DNA of 64,000 nucleotides from Psoroptes ovis. Lineage: Eukaryota > Arthropoda > Arachnida > Sarcoptiformes > Psoroptidae. The stretch is from the NCBI GenBank assembly GCA_002943765.1, contig PQWQ01000013.1, forward strand, positions 930,001-994,000, written 5' to 3'. Shown one piece after another: positions 38,297 through 53,000 of the stretch. The notes beneath the pieces were generated by a model, which was given only the letters and a program-made list of their open reading frames with translations, ran no database searches and had not been told where the DNA came from. A program made the position numbers and the translations under genes. How positions within the stretch are numbered: position 1 is the first letter of the stretch; every line of letters starts with the position of its first letter.

Positions 38297-41200
38297 TGAT
38301 GCCAATAAAATTTGATAAAATTTACATAAATTTTCCTCATAAATTCTGATTTTTTCAGTTTTGAACGAACAACAAAGCAACAAACGGATTTTGAGAAATT
38401 AAATTTGAAGAAACCATTTCAAAAGAAATCATTTCATAAGAAATCTAAAGGTTTTTTCGTTTGATTTAGACATTAAATATTTTAAAATAATTTTGCTTGT
38501 TTTGTTGTCATCAACCCAACAGAAACAAAAAAAAAAAACGAAATTACTTTCAAGCTATTTTTAGTTAAATCTTTAAATTAAACACACACATAGAGCTTTG
38601 TGTGAGTGTTTGATAATATCGCTTGTCGGCATCAATTTACCCTGTAATTATGTACGTATGATGATGATGATGATGATTATCGTCAATATTATTATTATTA
38701 TTATTTCGACAATCAAACACAATTTAGGTCCAACAATTTTAACTAAAACAATTTCAAAATATTACCAAAATTCATTCGTAACAAACAAATACTAAATCTC
38801 GAAAAAAGATTATAATTGTCAAATCATGAAAATTTTGATTGAATATCATCATCTCTATTTGTTTGTTTGTATGTGGATCAAATTTTCGTGAAACACTGGC
38901 AGCAGCAAACACACAATTGCAATGACAAATATAATTTAAATGTAAATTAGACTTGTAGAAAATGACAAAAATTTATTTGAAAATGGAATTCGGAATTAAG
39001 TTTCAATGAAACATTTCAAAAAAATATGAAAAATGTTTCGCCAAATCTCTCGATTAGTTCCAAATCATCATAATAATGATGATGATCATCATCATCATAG
39101 AAATTTGTCATACTTGTGCCTTATTTCAATTTTTGAATGCCCGAATTCAAAGTTGATTTACATTTCAAACAAGATTCGAAACAAATAATAAAAAATATCA
39201 ATCGTTCCATATCTAATCACACAGTGGATATCATTTCACTCTATGTAATATAGTTTTGTTTGAACTCAGATTTTGAATCAATCATATTTTTTTACGCCAT
39301 CGTTCAAAGCCATTGATTGGATCATTTATTTCACGAGTAAATCAAAGCAGAAATGTAGTATTTTTCATGTTTTTGCGATTCATTTCATGTGTGGTGCATG
39401 GTGTGTGTGTGCATGTGATTAGCCTCATATCACGCCTGTCATTCGATTATTTCATTCATTTTCTTAATTTTCTTGCATGTCGTTTAGTGTCCATAATATT
39501 TTCATCATAATCATCATCATTTTTCAAAGAATCTCATCATTATTGAATCATTTGATTTGACTCATACAAATGAGAAGAAGCGAAAATGAAAATTCTCACC
39601 AAAATTTTTCATTCAGAAAATTTCGAAAAAAATTCAAAACAAAAAAAAATTGATAATTTTCAAATAATAATATTTCATATTTCACACTGAATTATATTTT
39701 CAGATTGAATCGCATGGTCGCATGAAATTCTTATCTTTTGACTTTTTTTTCGTGAACTTTCATGAAATCAAATATATCACATCATCATCATAGAAAATAT
39801 TGATTGTCGATCGATTCATTCAAATTTTTTTCATTTTCTCATTTCTGTGTACATTTTGTTCCGAATAACAATGATAACGACAGCAACAAATACAACAGCA
39901 AATATCTGATTAATTTTTCTCTATTAATAATCTCAAAGGTCATAGGTTAAAAATGTAAAACATTTTTTTTCATATACATTATTCAAAATGAATTTATAAA
40001 AATTCATTTTCACAGCTTTTTTTCCTGTTTTTCTTTTTGCAAAAATTTCGCAAAAAAGTCTTGTCACAATTGTTTTTTTGATTCACTTTGATTGATTGAT
40101 TGATTATTAGTCATTCAGTCAGTCAGTCATTTTTCGATTGATTGTCGTTTATATTGGGTGGGCGAAATTATTTCGCATTTCAATTTTTTTTTTTTTTTTG
40201 TTATCATTATATTCATTATTATGATTAACATCATTTATATCTTTGATTGCCGGATGGTCATTTGTTTCGTTTTTTTTTCTGTCCAACATATCCAATCACA
40301 CAGTGTGTGTGTGAAGTTTAAGTGATATTATTTTTTTCACATATAGCTTTTCAATCAATCGAAATATCTATTTTTTTCGTTGAAAATTAATTGATGTCCA
40401 AATGAATGAAATTTTGTCTTATTTTTGTGTGTGTGGTAAAATAAGTGATCAATTTAGCCGTATGTATGTTTATCTATCTGTCTATTTGGCATCGGCATCA
40501 ACAAAACAAAAAATCGAAAGAAATTCTTTTGAATTAAAGCCGAATTGTATTCGCATAACAAAGCAAAATGGCCGAATTTGTTTTTTCCTTTTTCTTTTTT
40601 TGCTGTTAACTTTGATCCTGACTCTGACACATCATCGTCATTATTATTATTATTATAAATATTAATAATATTGCTATTGTAGTTGTTATCAGTGATGACC
40701 TTTTGAAGGGGTCCAATTAGTTTTGTTTTTTCGTATTTTTTATATTAAAGTATGAGAAAATTTTTAAAAAAATGTATTTATATCTGTAATAAAAAAAATT
40801 CTATGAAGAAAAAATAACAATAAAATAAAACAAAATATAAAAAAGAATCATTATATTTTTCTTCAAAATACTCTTGATACGAAAGATCCGAATGCAAACC
40901 AAAGAGATAAGCAAACCACAAATATAACCACAAAGATTCAAGTTATCATAATTGGTGTTGTTTTTTTTTTTTTTTTTTGAAATTATAAAGCCAGAAAACT
41001 TGAATGCTTGGCGTGTGTCCGAAATATTACAATTTAACAAAAATTGAAATGATTAAAAAAATGTATCAAAAGATCTTTGATGTTAAAGTTGAAATAAAAA
41101 TGATGATTGTTTCACATATTTATTATTATTATTGTTGTTGATATTGATTGACATGCTGCTATTCGATTGTCATTGTGTGGTCATTGCCATGGTGGTGGCT

Positions 41201-44200
41201 GCTGCTGTTGCTTTTGCTGGTGATGTTTTGATGTGTCACCAATTAACAAATCAAAGAAAAAAAATGATCATTTATTGATAATAAATACATATGAATGATC
41301 AAACAGAAAAATGAAAAAATGCCGAAATAAAAAACTAAAAACAATCAATAGACATCAAATCATTCTCAAACATTTATGATTATTGTTTTTCGATCAATCT
41401 TTTGACAAGATTGTCAATCAATAATCAAATAGACAAACTAGAGAAAAATATTTATAAATATCTGATCAATCTTATGTGAAGCTGCTCAAACAAAATTGCT
41501 AACAAACATCCGACACATTCACTTATAAATTGATGATTGTTATCATCATTAATGATACATTTATTGAAATAAAAATGTGTGTGTAAGAGTGTGTGCAATT
41601 GTATTCAAGAATTGATTGAAAATCCTTGTTTAGATTTCTATGAAAAAATTGATCAAAATCAATCGAAAATAAGAAATGATTAGAAAAGTGAATTATTTTT
41701 CTTTGATAATTTGATTTCCTTTGTTGATCAAAATATTACAGAATCATTCATTCATATCAGATGGTTTTTGCTGATATTCAATCAGCAGCCAATAAATAAA
41801 CAAACCAAGAAAATTGAAATAAAATAAAATGAAAATCAATCAAAATTTTTGCCTTGAAATTAAAATATTTTCATAATTTTGGTTGTTTTGATACAAAATA
41901 TGGAAAAAGTAGGAACATTTTTTGTTTGGATGATGCTATTCAAGTATAGATTGATAATCATACAATCAAATCAGTAATAATGATTTGAACGAATAATAAT
42001 CGATATAATTTGAACTACTTGAGCCAATCGGCTGCTTGCGGATAATTGGCCATTGTTAATTACAATCAGAACATTTATCAATTTAACCATCGACCAAGAA
42101 ACGATGTGCTGTTGCTTCTTCTGCTGCAAACCTAAGCAAAATCATTGAACCTAATCAAAAAAGGAATTAATCTAAAGATTCAAATATTGCAATTAATCAA
42201 ACCGTTTGCTAATATTAACTTCTTATTCAAAATGATTATCTGATCAAATTGTGTCCATCAAAATCATGAAATTTTTAATTTGATCTAATAATTTGGGAAA
42301 AATGAAAATTCGGCAATTTTTTAGATTGTTCAACTATTCACTCATAGATGGCAGCATTTCAGTAATTTTGAGTTAATTTTTGAAATTTTATATTTACAAA
42401 TTTTAGAAAATAAATTACTTTTGCTGCTGTTTTTTGACACGAAAAATTGCCGAAAACAAAAACAAAATGAAATAAAATGGACAATCGACAGCCAAGCAAT
42501 TTGATGCCTATCTTTTGCCTATTTCAAGAGCTTGTTTTTATAAAAAATGACCATAAAAATGTGGACAAAATAACCAAAAATTGAAAATCAATGAAAAATG
42601 ATTCATACCGTTCATCATCATCTTCATCGCGACCATCAAAGTTTTTTGAAAGGAAAAGTATACAATCAAACAACCAGTCAAATTCAAGAAAATAAAAGCA
42701 AAAAATGTTTGATTGACTTTTATTTAGTCACGGTAATCATCGAGACGAAATGCAAAGGCAACGATTTCAAACAATTTCAATTTTCAAATTCCATTCAATT
42801 ATTGAAATTGAAAATTTTTCAAAAATCCTGTCATCAACTGTCTAAGATCTTTTTTGACTTTGACGATCACAGCCACAGACATTTTGACGATTTGATGTCA
42901 TCGAATGTCATAAATTTATTTATTTCTTTCAAGAAAAAAATAATGATAATAAAACTCTTTCAATTCAACTATTAGTCATAAAATTATCAAGTGAATAGAC
43001 AAAGATTATAATTTTTAAGGACAAAGGTATATTGAAATTCAATTATATTAGTAATTTCAATGATTTTAAAATGTAACAATTTATTTTATTTCATTTTATT
43101 TTAGTTTCAAAAATAAATTTCTTAATTGTTTTTCTATTGCCATTATTGTCTCGAAACAACGATTTCAACGAAACGTTCAATTGATTTCAAATATATTTTT
43201 GTTTTCTTCAACATTCCAAAATTTAATTGATGTTGCTGCTGCTGTTGATTGCTGATTGCCGCGCTTGAAACCATGATCATCATATTTTGGCTCACACAAA
43301 TTACCAAAACACCAAACGAAAAAAAAAAACCATTAGATGAAAGCTTAAAATGCCGACACATTGTCGAGTAATAATAATAATAATAATTGATGCCAATGAT
43401 AATTAAGAATCAGTTGTTGTTCAAAACAAAAACAAAACACGAGAAAAATTGAAAATATTTTCTGAAAATTTCAAAAATAAATCTATCCAATGAGAACTGT
43501 GTATGTTATTATTAAGGCTATGCATGTGAAATTGTAGCAAACACACACGCATAGCAAATTAACAATATTTCAGAGTCTTGGAATTATGAAGAAAAAAAGG
43601 TCTGAAAATTTCCTAAGGCCTCTCTATGAATTTTCTCGATATTGGAACAAACAAAAGTTAATGATTATTGATAGTTGCTTACCTAAGGTTATTTATGGGG
43701 GGAGACAAAGATTGAAAAAAATCTAAATTATTTGATGATTTGAAAATCAATGAATATCGCCAGTGAGGAAGAAATGGAAAAGAAAACCCAGGTAAAAGGT
43801 GCGAGAATTGGGCTGTACACACATTTGTACTGGAAAAAAAAATCAATCATTCACCGATATACCATTATTATTATTATGATTGTTGCTTTATTTTACTTTC
43901 AAAAAATGAGTAAAGAATAAATTGCCCTAATTGAATGATTTCAGCGTCCTGAAATCGTGTGCGGGCTTTAACTTTGAAAGATTTTCAAATATTTATCTTT
44001 ATTCTTTCAATTTTTCAACTTCTGATGGTTTTCACTCCTGTCATAAAATGGTCACTATCATGGTCATAACTTTGGTAATAATTGCGTTTTGCTTTGATGA
44101 TTCGATTGAATCCAATAATCGAATGAAACGCAATTCTCAATAAAATCCCAATAAAAATGCAAGTTATTCAATTTGTTTCTGATTAATTTTTTGATTCATA

Positions 44201-45463
44201 TAAAATATCAAGAGGCTTGTCGCCATCTTTTGTTGAATAACATCAATCCATTTGAAAAATTTAAAAAATATTCCAAGAATTTTTTTGAGGAATATTTTAT
44301 TAAAATTCGTTTGATTAAATTTGGTCATCATCAATTCAAAGATGATAATGGTGTTATTAGTCCATTAATGTTGGAACTGATGGTGATTGAAATGATGAAA
44401 ACAGTGAAGAAGAATAAAAAAGCAAAGAAAATCAAATCAATTTTAATTTTCCAACAGTGAAGAATAACAATAAATATATTGGATCAAATAATCTTAATAA
44501 TAATTAATAGGTACAAATATGCCGACGACCTTTGAACAACAACAGCTTAAAGGTTGTATATTAAAAGCTTTTTTGCCGACTTTTTATTTGCCACACACGC
44601 AATTCAAGTGTTTGTACGTATGTGTTTTGTATGTATGCGCACATAAATGGAAAAGGTGTCAGGTATTTATTTTTTCTTTTTGAAGTTAGGTGTTTTTTAT
44701 CTTGCTCGGTTGCCGCGACCGCGTAAAAAATTCGTGATTCTTTCAGCATTTTTCGTGCACATTCATTTCATTCGATATCATGCAATTTAGTAATTTTATA
44801 AATTCATATATCGGTGAAATTTTTCAAATATTTTCCTCAAAATTTTCCATAAAAAAATGTCAACAGGTCAATTATTGTTGATGAGTTTTCACAGTTTTCG
44901 TTGCATCAAGTGTTTCGATGCGAAATTCGGATCAAAAATTGTCCAAAATTGCAATAAAGATTATAAATCAATTGGATTATTTGAATCATTTTTGCATATT
45001 GGATTATTATTGCTTGATAAACACATACAAGAAAAATCCATGATGATGAACAACAAATATAAGTGGAAATGTTTTGCTTAATTTATTTGAAATGAAAGAA
45101 AAAATAATGATTTAATTATGAATTAATAAACGATTAACGTGCGATAATCAATGCAAAATTTTAATTAATTATAATTAACACTTCATAACTGTGCTTCATA
45201 ATTTTTTTCTCACGAGAAAAAAAAATTAATATTTGATTCATTTTGATTTTGATTTAATGAATTTTTCGTGTTTTTCGATGATTTCGATTAATTTTTAATC
45301 GAAAATTTTTTTGGGTCCCCCGAGCTAATGATGAGAATCGAAGATAAGGAAAATCAAAAAATTTCAAAATATTTCACAATGAAAAATGTAATCATTCATT
45401 AGTATCATAATAATTGAACATGTGTGAAAAAGATGTCCTAATTTTTCATTTCTTAATTTTAAA

Positions 45464-45483
45464 TTTTTTTTCGCGAAAAAAAA
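45464..45483. repeat. 20-bp palindrome T8-CGCG-A8
   Basis: The centre is CGCG with eight Ts before and at least eight As after. A similar weaker inverted repeat (TTTTTCTC-AC-GAGAAAAA) lies at about 45205-45222. Confidence 0.55.
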
Positions 45484-45885
45484 AATTCCACCCAGACCTT
45501 ACAAAGTCAACAACAAAATGTAAACCACAACCGTGGAGACCACCAAAAGTGTTGACAGTATCGAATTAGAATCGGCTGTCAAATCAAAAGAAATGCCCAG
45601 TGAAAGATGATGAAAATAATGGGAAATGAAATGAAACAAAATCCAAAACTGAAATCAGACAAAATATTGTAGTGATACATATTATTTCATTTATTGAATC
45701 AAATTCATTCAATTGTTGTATATTAAAAATGAATTTACATTTAATCGCAGAAAAAATATTGAAATAATAATAATGATGAAACATTGATAAATACATTGAG
45801 ATTATAAGTAATGGTGAATAATTATCTAGGAAAATATTTGAAATGAAGACAAAATACAATAATCAAATTTTGAAATATGGAGTGA

Positions 45886-45891
45886 TTTATT
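45886..45891 (-). terminator. Candidate poly(A) signal for Tbx20
   Basis: AATAAA on the minus strand, about 206 nt downstream of the Tbx20 stop codon. It is the nearest exact hexamer I noted, but alternatives exist farther on (for example near 45691). Confidence 0.35.
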
Positions 45892-46096
45892 TTGAACCGT
45901 ATGAATAATATTTTATCAAAAATAATTATTGGATAAAAACCAAATAGGATTTTTTCAATGAATATATGATATACACAATTTTAAATCTGGAAAATATTTA
46001 AAAAAATGTGGAGATGATATGAGATTGTTAAATAATTGACTATTTTTTTGAGGATAAAAAATATTTACAAAATTCATTATATTTATAATATTCAAA

Positions 46097-47063
46097 TCAG
46101 GCAATAACCTCAGTTATGGAACGTTTAGGTGATGATGATGATTTTGGTGAGGATGATTTGATATTATTATTATCATTATGGGATTTTTGTGAAATCATTT
46201 GATGATGATTATTTAGAATATCTAATTCTTGTTTCATTGATTTTGTATTTGGTGATAATTCACCAATCGTTGGTGTAGAAGTTGTCGTTGCTGTTGTTGC
46301 GGTCGTTGTCGTTGTTATCAATGATTTATCCATATCAATGTTTGTTTGATTTTTGAGAAATTTATCAGGTGATGATGGTATTTGCTTAGAATTATTGTTG
46401 TTATTATTATTCATATTTGTCATTGGTCCCATTGTTTGCTGTTGTTGTTGAGATATTGGTGCTGGTCCAGATGTCAAGACATTATTGCCAGCACCACCAT
46501 ATGCAGCTGCGAATGCAGCCCATAATTGTGGATTTGTTGTTGCTAATTGTGACGGATTTAAGCCAAAATTTGAATTAGGATTCCCATTTGCTATACGTGC
46601 ACCATTTTGGCTGGAGAGCATTGCTGCATACCATGGATTGTGCATATAGATTTGCTGTAATTGTTCAATTGTCTGTGGTGGCGGAAGCTGTGATGATTGT
46701 CCGATCGCCGCTTTTTCACCTGTAGATGAAGCGGTAGGCGGTGGAGGTGGCCATGTTCCACCATTATGAGGATTACCACCGGCAGAATATTGGCTCATAA
46801 TATCAGTGAAACCTGGTACTTGATTATTTGGATTTGGTTGATTAGCAGAAACGTGTGATGGTTGCGTTGGCATCATAGGCAAACCGAACAGCATACGTTC
46901 ACGTATTAAATTAGCCATTCTTGGATCAGTAATATCAGGATAACCAGGTATCGGTGGTATTGTAAATGGTGGTAAACCTGATGCTGCAGCTGCTGCGGCA
47001 GCAGCAGCAAAAAATGATCTTGCCGTAAAACATTGATCGGTCATCATTGATTCCATTGTTTCA
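46097..47063 (-). CDS. Tbx20: Tbx20 terminal exon, low-complexity C-terminal region
   Basis: The 967-nt exon follows acceptor ..AATTCAACAG. After the split Arg codon it reads ETMESMMTDQCFTARSFF, then nine alanines, SGLPPFTIPPIPGYPDITD and PRMANLIRERMLFGLPMMP. Gln, Asn, Thr and Ser tracts follow (QQQQQ, a seven-Asn run, TTTTTATTATTT). It ends KRSITEVIA and a TGA stop at 46099-46097. The Met at 47056 is internal, not a start. The ordered Pro/Gly-rich and Ile-Arg-Glu-Arg segments could be conserved regulatory motifs; the homopolymers resemble activation or repression linkers. A candidate AATAAA signal lies at 45891-45886, about 206 nt past the stop. Confidence 0.93.
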
Positions 47064-50000
47064 CTGTTGAATTGAAGAAAAAAAATTTAGTAAAACTTGA
47101 AAAACTAGATCATAAAAAGACATTGATTTGTATGAGAAAAAAGAACAGAAATCAAAATAAGCAAGGTTGAAACATCTTTTTGATAAATTAATCATAATGA
47201 TAATTATAATTATTTTAATTATCAAATCCTGAAATATATGACTAATTTGTTTCATTACTTATGGGAGGAAAAAATTTTTCAAAATCAATTTATGTCATCA
47301 CCAATTTGAAGCTTTGGAGATCTTTAGAAAGAAATTAGTATTGAAATTATCGACTCAACACAAACATATTCGCTAAAAGTTTTGCCAGTATTTTCGGTGC
47401 TTTAAAAATGCCGATCAAATTTGAAGAAATCTTATAAAATTAATGATTTAAGAAGAAAAAATGATCCAAAAAACAACAACTTTGACCATTATTTTTGATT
47501 TTGTTATAATTTTTTCCCATTAAAAATTTCTATTGTATCATCGAAAATGCAATCAATTTTATTCATTCATCCATCAATCAAACAAATCAGCTGCTGCTGC
47601 TGTTATTATTATTTGTTGTCGTTTGCTAATAGAATTGATGTTAATGTCCATCAGTTTTTTTTTTCAAAAATTTTGTTTCTCAGATACATTAAGCAAAAGC
47701 ATGATTCAATTCATTTTTTTTTTTGTTCCGTTTTCACGGTAGTGTTTTTTCTCTGATGATTGGCTCCAAATATTTATTTATTTTAAAGACTTTTTTGTTG
47801 TTCTGAAACTAAAACCGACTGATCACGATTCAATCAAAAGGAGAAGATTGAAAAAATGCAATTCAATTGCAAATGCATCGATGAAAATTTGTTTTTTTTT
47901 TCAATATTTATTTTTGAATGTTTTCTTTTCGTTGAAAAAGAAGAAACAAAGAAACAAAAATTGAATGAGAAATTCTAAATTTTTCAATGAATAAAAGTGG
48001 CCAATTTATATGTCATCATCATCAATATAATCATGATAATCATTGAGTTAAAGAGTGCGGTGAACGAGCATCAATAACAACAGCAACAACAACAAAAAAA
48101 ATGATCAAAAAGCCGAAACCAATATTGAATTGAGTTTTGAATCGAATCGAATCAAATTGATCATCATCATCATCATCGTCATCATCATCTGGACATACAG
48201 ATCGTGATCAGTACAACCTCGACAATGTTTTTGTTGATCATTGAATTTGTACTTTGTCTTTTTTTCAGAAATTTTTTTCAACAATCATCATCAACAAGGA
48301 GCCGGCCTTAAGTACGAATTATACAATTTATTATTATTTTTTCTGATTCACTTGAAATTTACTTGCTTGCAACGAAAAAGATGATGAATTGAAAATGAAT
48401 GAATTATTTTGATTAAGAGGAAAATTATTGAAAATTTTCTATTATTAATAATAGAATTGTATACGCGAAAATGAATGAATAATAATTCAATCAATCAAGT
48501 AAAGAATGAATAAAAATTTATTTCATTTTATTTCTTGTATATTTTGATTGATTAAAATCAGTTCAATCATTTTTGATATGAATTTTTCGATAATAATTTT
48601 CATTCATTGTCTTAAATTTATCTTGTCAACATTTTTGGCTTGAACGAAACTGTTATTATTATCATGATTACGATTAATTTGACATAAATTTAAGGTTTGC
48701 AGCAGAGATGTGAAGAGAAAATCCAATAGAAAAGAATGATTAAAATTGAGTTGAATAAAGGAAAGATTCAACAAAATAATTAACACAATCAATCTATCAA
48801 TACATCGACAGATTTGAATTGATTGATTTTGCTGCTTTTGATTTTTCTCATTCTCGAGAAAATGATTGATTCGATATAAATAATAATCATACGTATTGAT
48901 GAGGATGATAATAATAATATGACTTGTAATGAAATGAAAAAAAAAATCAAATCAAAATTGATGCGGCAGCCAATGCATCAACAGCAACAACAACAACAAA
49001 AACACAATATTAATCAATGGGGAAATGAAAAGATGAAAATAAATTTACCGAAACAGAATAAAATGAAATTAAATTTGGGAAAAAATAAAAGAAAAAAATC
49101 AATGTGCTTTGATCAATTGATGTTAAATTAGTCTCACATAGTCACACACACTCAATCACACACAAAAACACCGACCAAGTGATGATCGACCAAACAACCA
49201 ACCAGCCAACTAAACAACCAATCGACCAATATAATTCATTATCATCACCATTCATTATCATCATTATTGTATTGTTGTGTGTGTATCACCATCAAAGTTT
49301 TTAATATTAAAATTAAAATTAATTTAAAAATGAATGAAAATCCGAAAAAAAAACACATTCAATGTGTGATGTTGTATTGGTGATGGTAAATTAGTCTTCA
49401 TGGCAAAATTTCGGAAAAATCTCACATTAAAACATTATTATTCGTTATTTTCCTTTGAATCTTTCATCAGAATTATAAAGCATCAAACAACAACAACGGC
49501 AAACATCCATTGATTATATTGGTTCACATCCAAATAATGATAATAATGGTGTTTATGAGCAATTTTGAATTTTTAGCATTCAACTATCTCATATCAATGA
49601 GTAACTAATATCAATGATGATGGTGATGGTGGGAAAACTCATTACATTTTTGCAAAGATTTTTTTCAAACTTGGATTCCAATTTTTTATTTTACAGCAAA
49701 AAAAAAAGAAATTAATGATTTTTATGTCAAAAGTCATTATTATTATTATTGTTGTTGTAATATTGATTATCTATATATTACACATAGATTGATAGAGATA
49801 AATAATTATATTTCTTAGAAGAAAAATAAAAAAAAATTGATCAGTCAAAAAAGAAATTCAATTCGTTTGTTGCATTGGAAATTATTGAAAAAAATCGGAC
49901 AAAGTAATTTAGTTTTTTACCATTTTAGTCTTTGATGATCTATTTTTTTCTTTATTATCATCACAATTATTAATCTCTTTCGGTGTTTTGCGAGTGTGTA

Positions 50001-53000
50001 TGTGTGTGTTTGTTGGTCAGTTGATTGGTCGGTTTGAATAATGGTGTTAATTAATATCACTAATTAATATTGATTATTATCAACATTAGCTAGACTATTA
50101 GCGCAATCAATATAAGTCGAGAAAGAAAAAATTAATTCCTGATATCTAAAGAAAATTTGAATGTATTTTGTTATTATTAATATATAATTCATCCATTCTT
50201 CTTTGCCCATCGAAGAATATACCATTATTCTGATTGATTACAGATTAATATTGATAAAAATCATAATAATTAAAAATTATTATTCATCATATTTTGATCG
50301 TAATTTTACTGATTTTTTCAAATTGAAAATAATCGATCAATCATTTTTTTGTATTTTTTTTACTGACACAATCGATCGGAGCGAAAAAATAAAAAATATT
50401 TATGGGGCGTATCAATCGAGTGAAAAAAATGATAGAAAACCCGATGAAAATGATCCAAAATTCAAATGATCCAAATCACCGGTTCAAACATGTGTTTTTT
50501 TTGCAATTTGCGAATGAAATCATCATCAATATACGAATAAATGCGAAATGATTGGTGGAGAATAAATGGAATAAAAAATCAAAGTTTTTAATATTTGAAA
50601 AAAATTCATTTCTTGGCTGCCCACACACATCGAAGCACACAGACACACACTAAGATACCGAGAGAGCAAAGTTAAGAATTTTTCAATATTTAAATGTTCG
50701 AAATGCATATGCATTTGAATGAATACAAATATACGCAAATGTATGCAGATTTGCACAACATACAAAATACATCGAAATACATACAAACACACGCAGCAGA
50801 TAAATATGTGTATGACACCGCAAAATATTCATTTTAATAGCGAAAAATGAATAAGCATGTGTGACAATTTTTCTAGTCGTAATCATCGTCATCATCAATA
50901 TTTTCAAGTCAGCAACTTGAACATCGAACTAATGAGAACGAAATGATATTTCAAAAATCATGACAAATACATTAATCAAATAGAATATCAGAAAAATGAA
51001 TGCGTTTGAATAAATGAACCAATGAATGATTAATATATTTGATATATTGAATAATGTATATGATGTTTATTGAATAATGATGTATACTTGCAATGAAATT
51101 TTTTTAAAAGAAAAATTATTTTTAAATATGAGTTTTCAATGTAATTCATCATTATTATCATTTAAGAACATCAGTAGTGGAAGAAATATGAGAATTTGAA
51201 TACATAAATTCAATGAATTTTTCTTTCTGCATAAATATTCTCTCGACATAAGCATTGACAGTTATGCAGTCATTCAATTTATATTGGAGATTTCAAATAT
51301 TTTTCTTTGAAGAATTTTTCAAGAGAAATTCTTAGAGCAAAATGTTTGAGGTCTTTCTAGAGAGGATTTCTCTGATTTTTTCAGCTATTTGTTTGTTTAT
51401 GAATAAAAGATGCCTATCTTTACCGAATATCTCCGGATTCAATGATGATAATATTTACATTTTCAAGCAAAGAAAAAATTTACACGCGACTTGTTTCAGA
51501 ATCTGATAAAATTTATGAATTATTCTTCATTTTTGAGCTAAAAATTCTTGGAGATAAATCGAGATGATTGTAACAATTTCCAATTTTGTTTTCGGCTTTT
51601 ATCAAATCCATTGTTCGGTCATGATTATTTGAATAATAATAAACCACAAATGATGATGATGATGATTTGAAAAAATAAAAACATAAAATCATCAAAACTG
51701 AACTTTGACATTTATTACAAATAGCCACCAACAGTCCATATCATGTGCATCAAATGCAATCACCACACACAAAGTTTCCAAACATAAAATCAAATGAAAG
51801 AAAACAAAAAATATCATCAAAAATAAATAAAATTATCATTGTTTTGTCTTTGTTCTTTGTTTTGATGATGATGATGATGATATTAAAAATATTTCATAGA
51901 ATTTTTTCCGTTGTACTTTGAAATATAACCACCATTCATAATGTGATAATCATAAAATGTTGATGATGATGATCATCATCCATATCATCCAATGATGATG
52001 ACAACGATCAAACAAAAAATATTTTCAGACAAACAAACAAACAAACAAACAAATCATGATATCGGTGTTGGTGGCCACCGATATAATAACCATAAACACT
52101 GTAAAAACATACTCATCGAAGAACAAGGAAAATTCTTTCATTTGTCCTCATTATTTGTGTGTATCGAATAATGATGTTGATGATCATTATTATTATTATT
52201 ATGATCAAGGAAAATTCGGATATTCAATGATATTTTTGACGTATGAACAAACAGATGATTATTTTATTCATTATTCAATCATTTTGATGATCTAATTTTG
52301 AACATTTTCACTAAATTTTCGCTGATGTTTTTTAGTTAGTTGTCAATTTGACAACAACAAAGAAAAAAATTCAGAAATTTAAGAAATAAACAGAAAATTA
52401 ATGATTACTTTGTCAAAATTGATCTTCTTTTTTAATGAATGTAATATGAAACAAACATATAGATATCTTTCTTTTTTTTCAAAGAAGATACTAGTGACAA
52501 TTGACAATCAGAAAATTGTCGTGGAGGAATTTTTTTTTACAAGTGACAAGTGGACAATTTGTCATAATTTTTTTCCTAGTTCTTAGCTTTAAATGTCAAA
52601 TTATCTCGAATCTATCGAATCAATCATTGATTTGACCAGCTTTAAAAATATGAAAAATATATTTGATACTCATTTTTCTATCTCCAATTTACTTTTTGAA
52701 AGCCGAATATCACAATTTCCGTGAATGATCATCGAAAAATCATTGAATGATATGAAAAAATTATGAATCAATGATTATTTCGATGATTTTTCATTTCAAT
52801 CTTTATTTCAAACGGTCAATCTCTGTGTAGATATGTGTGTGTTCATAATCATCATCATCATACGAAATCATTCATCATATTTTTGTATGAATGTGTTAGT
52901 ATGTGTCGAAAATTTGCAATTTCATGAAAAAAATAAAAAAAAATGTACGAAATAAGCGTTTGAAATGAATTAACAGGATTATTATTATTATCAGAGCGAC

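Larger units (their letters stand above)
17210..46096. other. 29-kb stretch without a recognised gene, 3' of Tbx20
   Basis: It is low-complexity AT-rich DNA with frequent (ATT)n, (GAT)n and homopolymer runs. The many open frames of 60-125 codons are about what chance gives at this length and composition, and none matches a family I know. It may be intergenic regulatory DNA for Tbx20 (inference), or hold small exons I cannot see. Confidence 0.5.

Noticed and set aside
42598..42975. 125-codon plus-strand open frame
   Set aside because: Low-complexity composition, no motif, and such lengths are expected by chance in 64 kb of AT-rich DNA.
46591..46779. Open frame overlapping the Tbx20 last exon
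   Set aside because: Out-of-frame shadow of the coding exon on the same strand.
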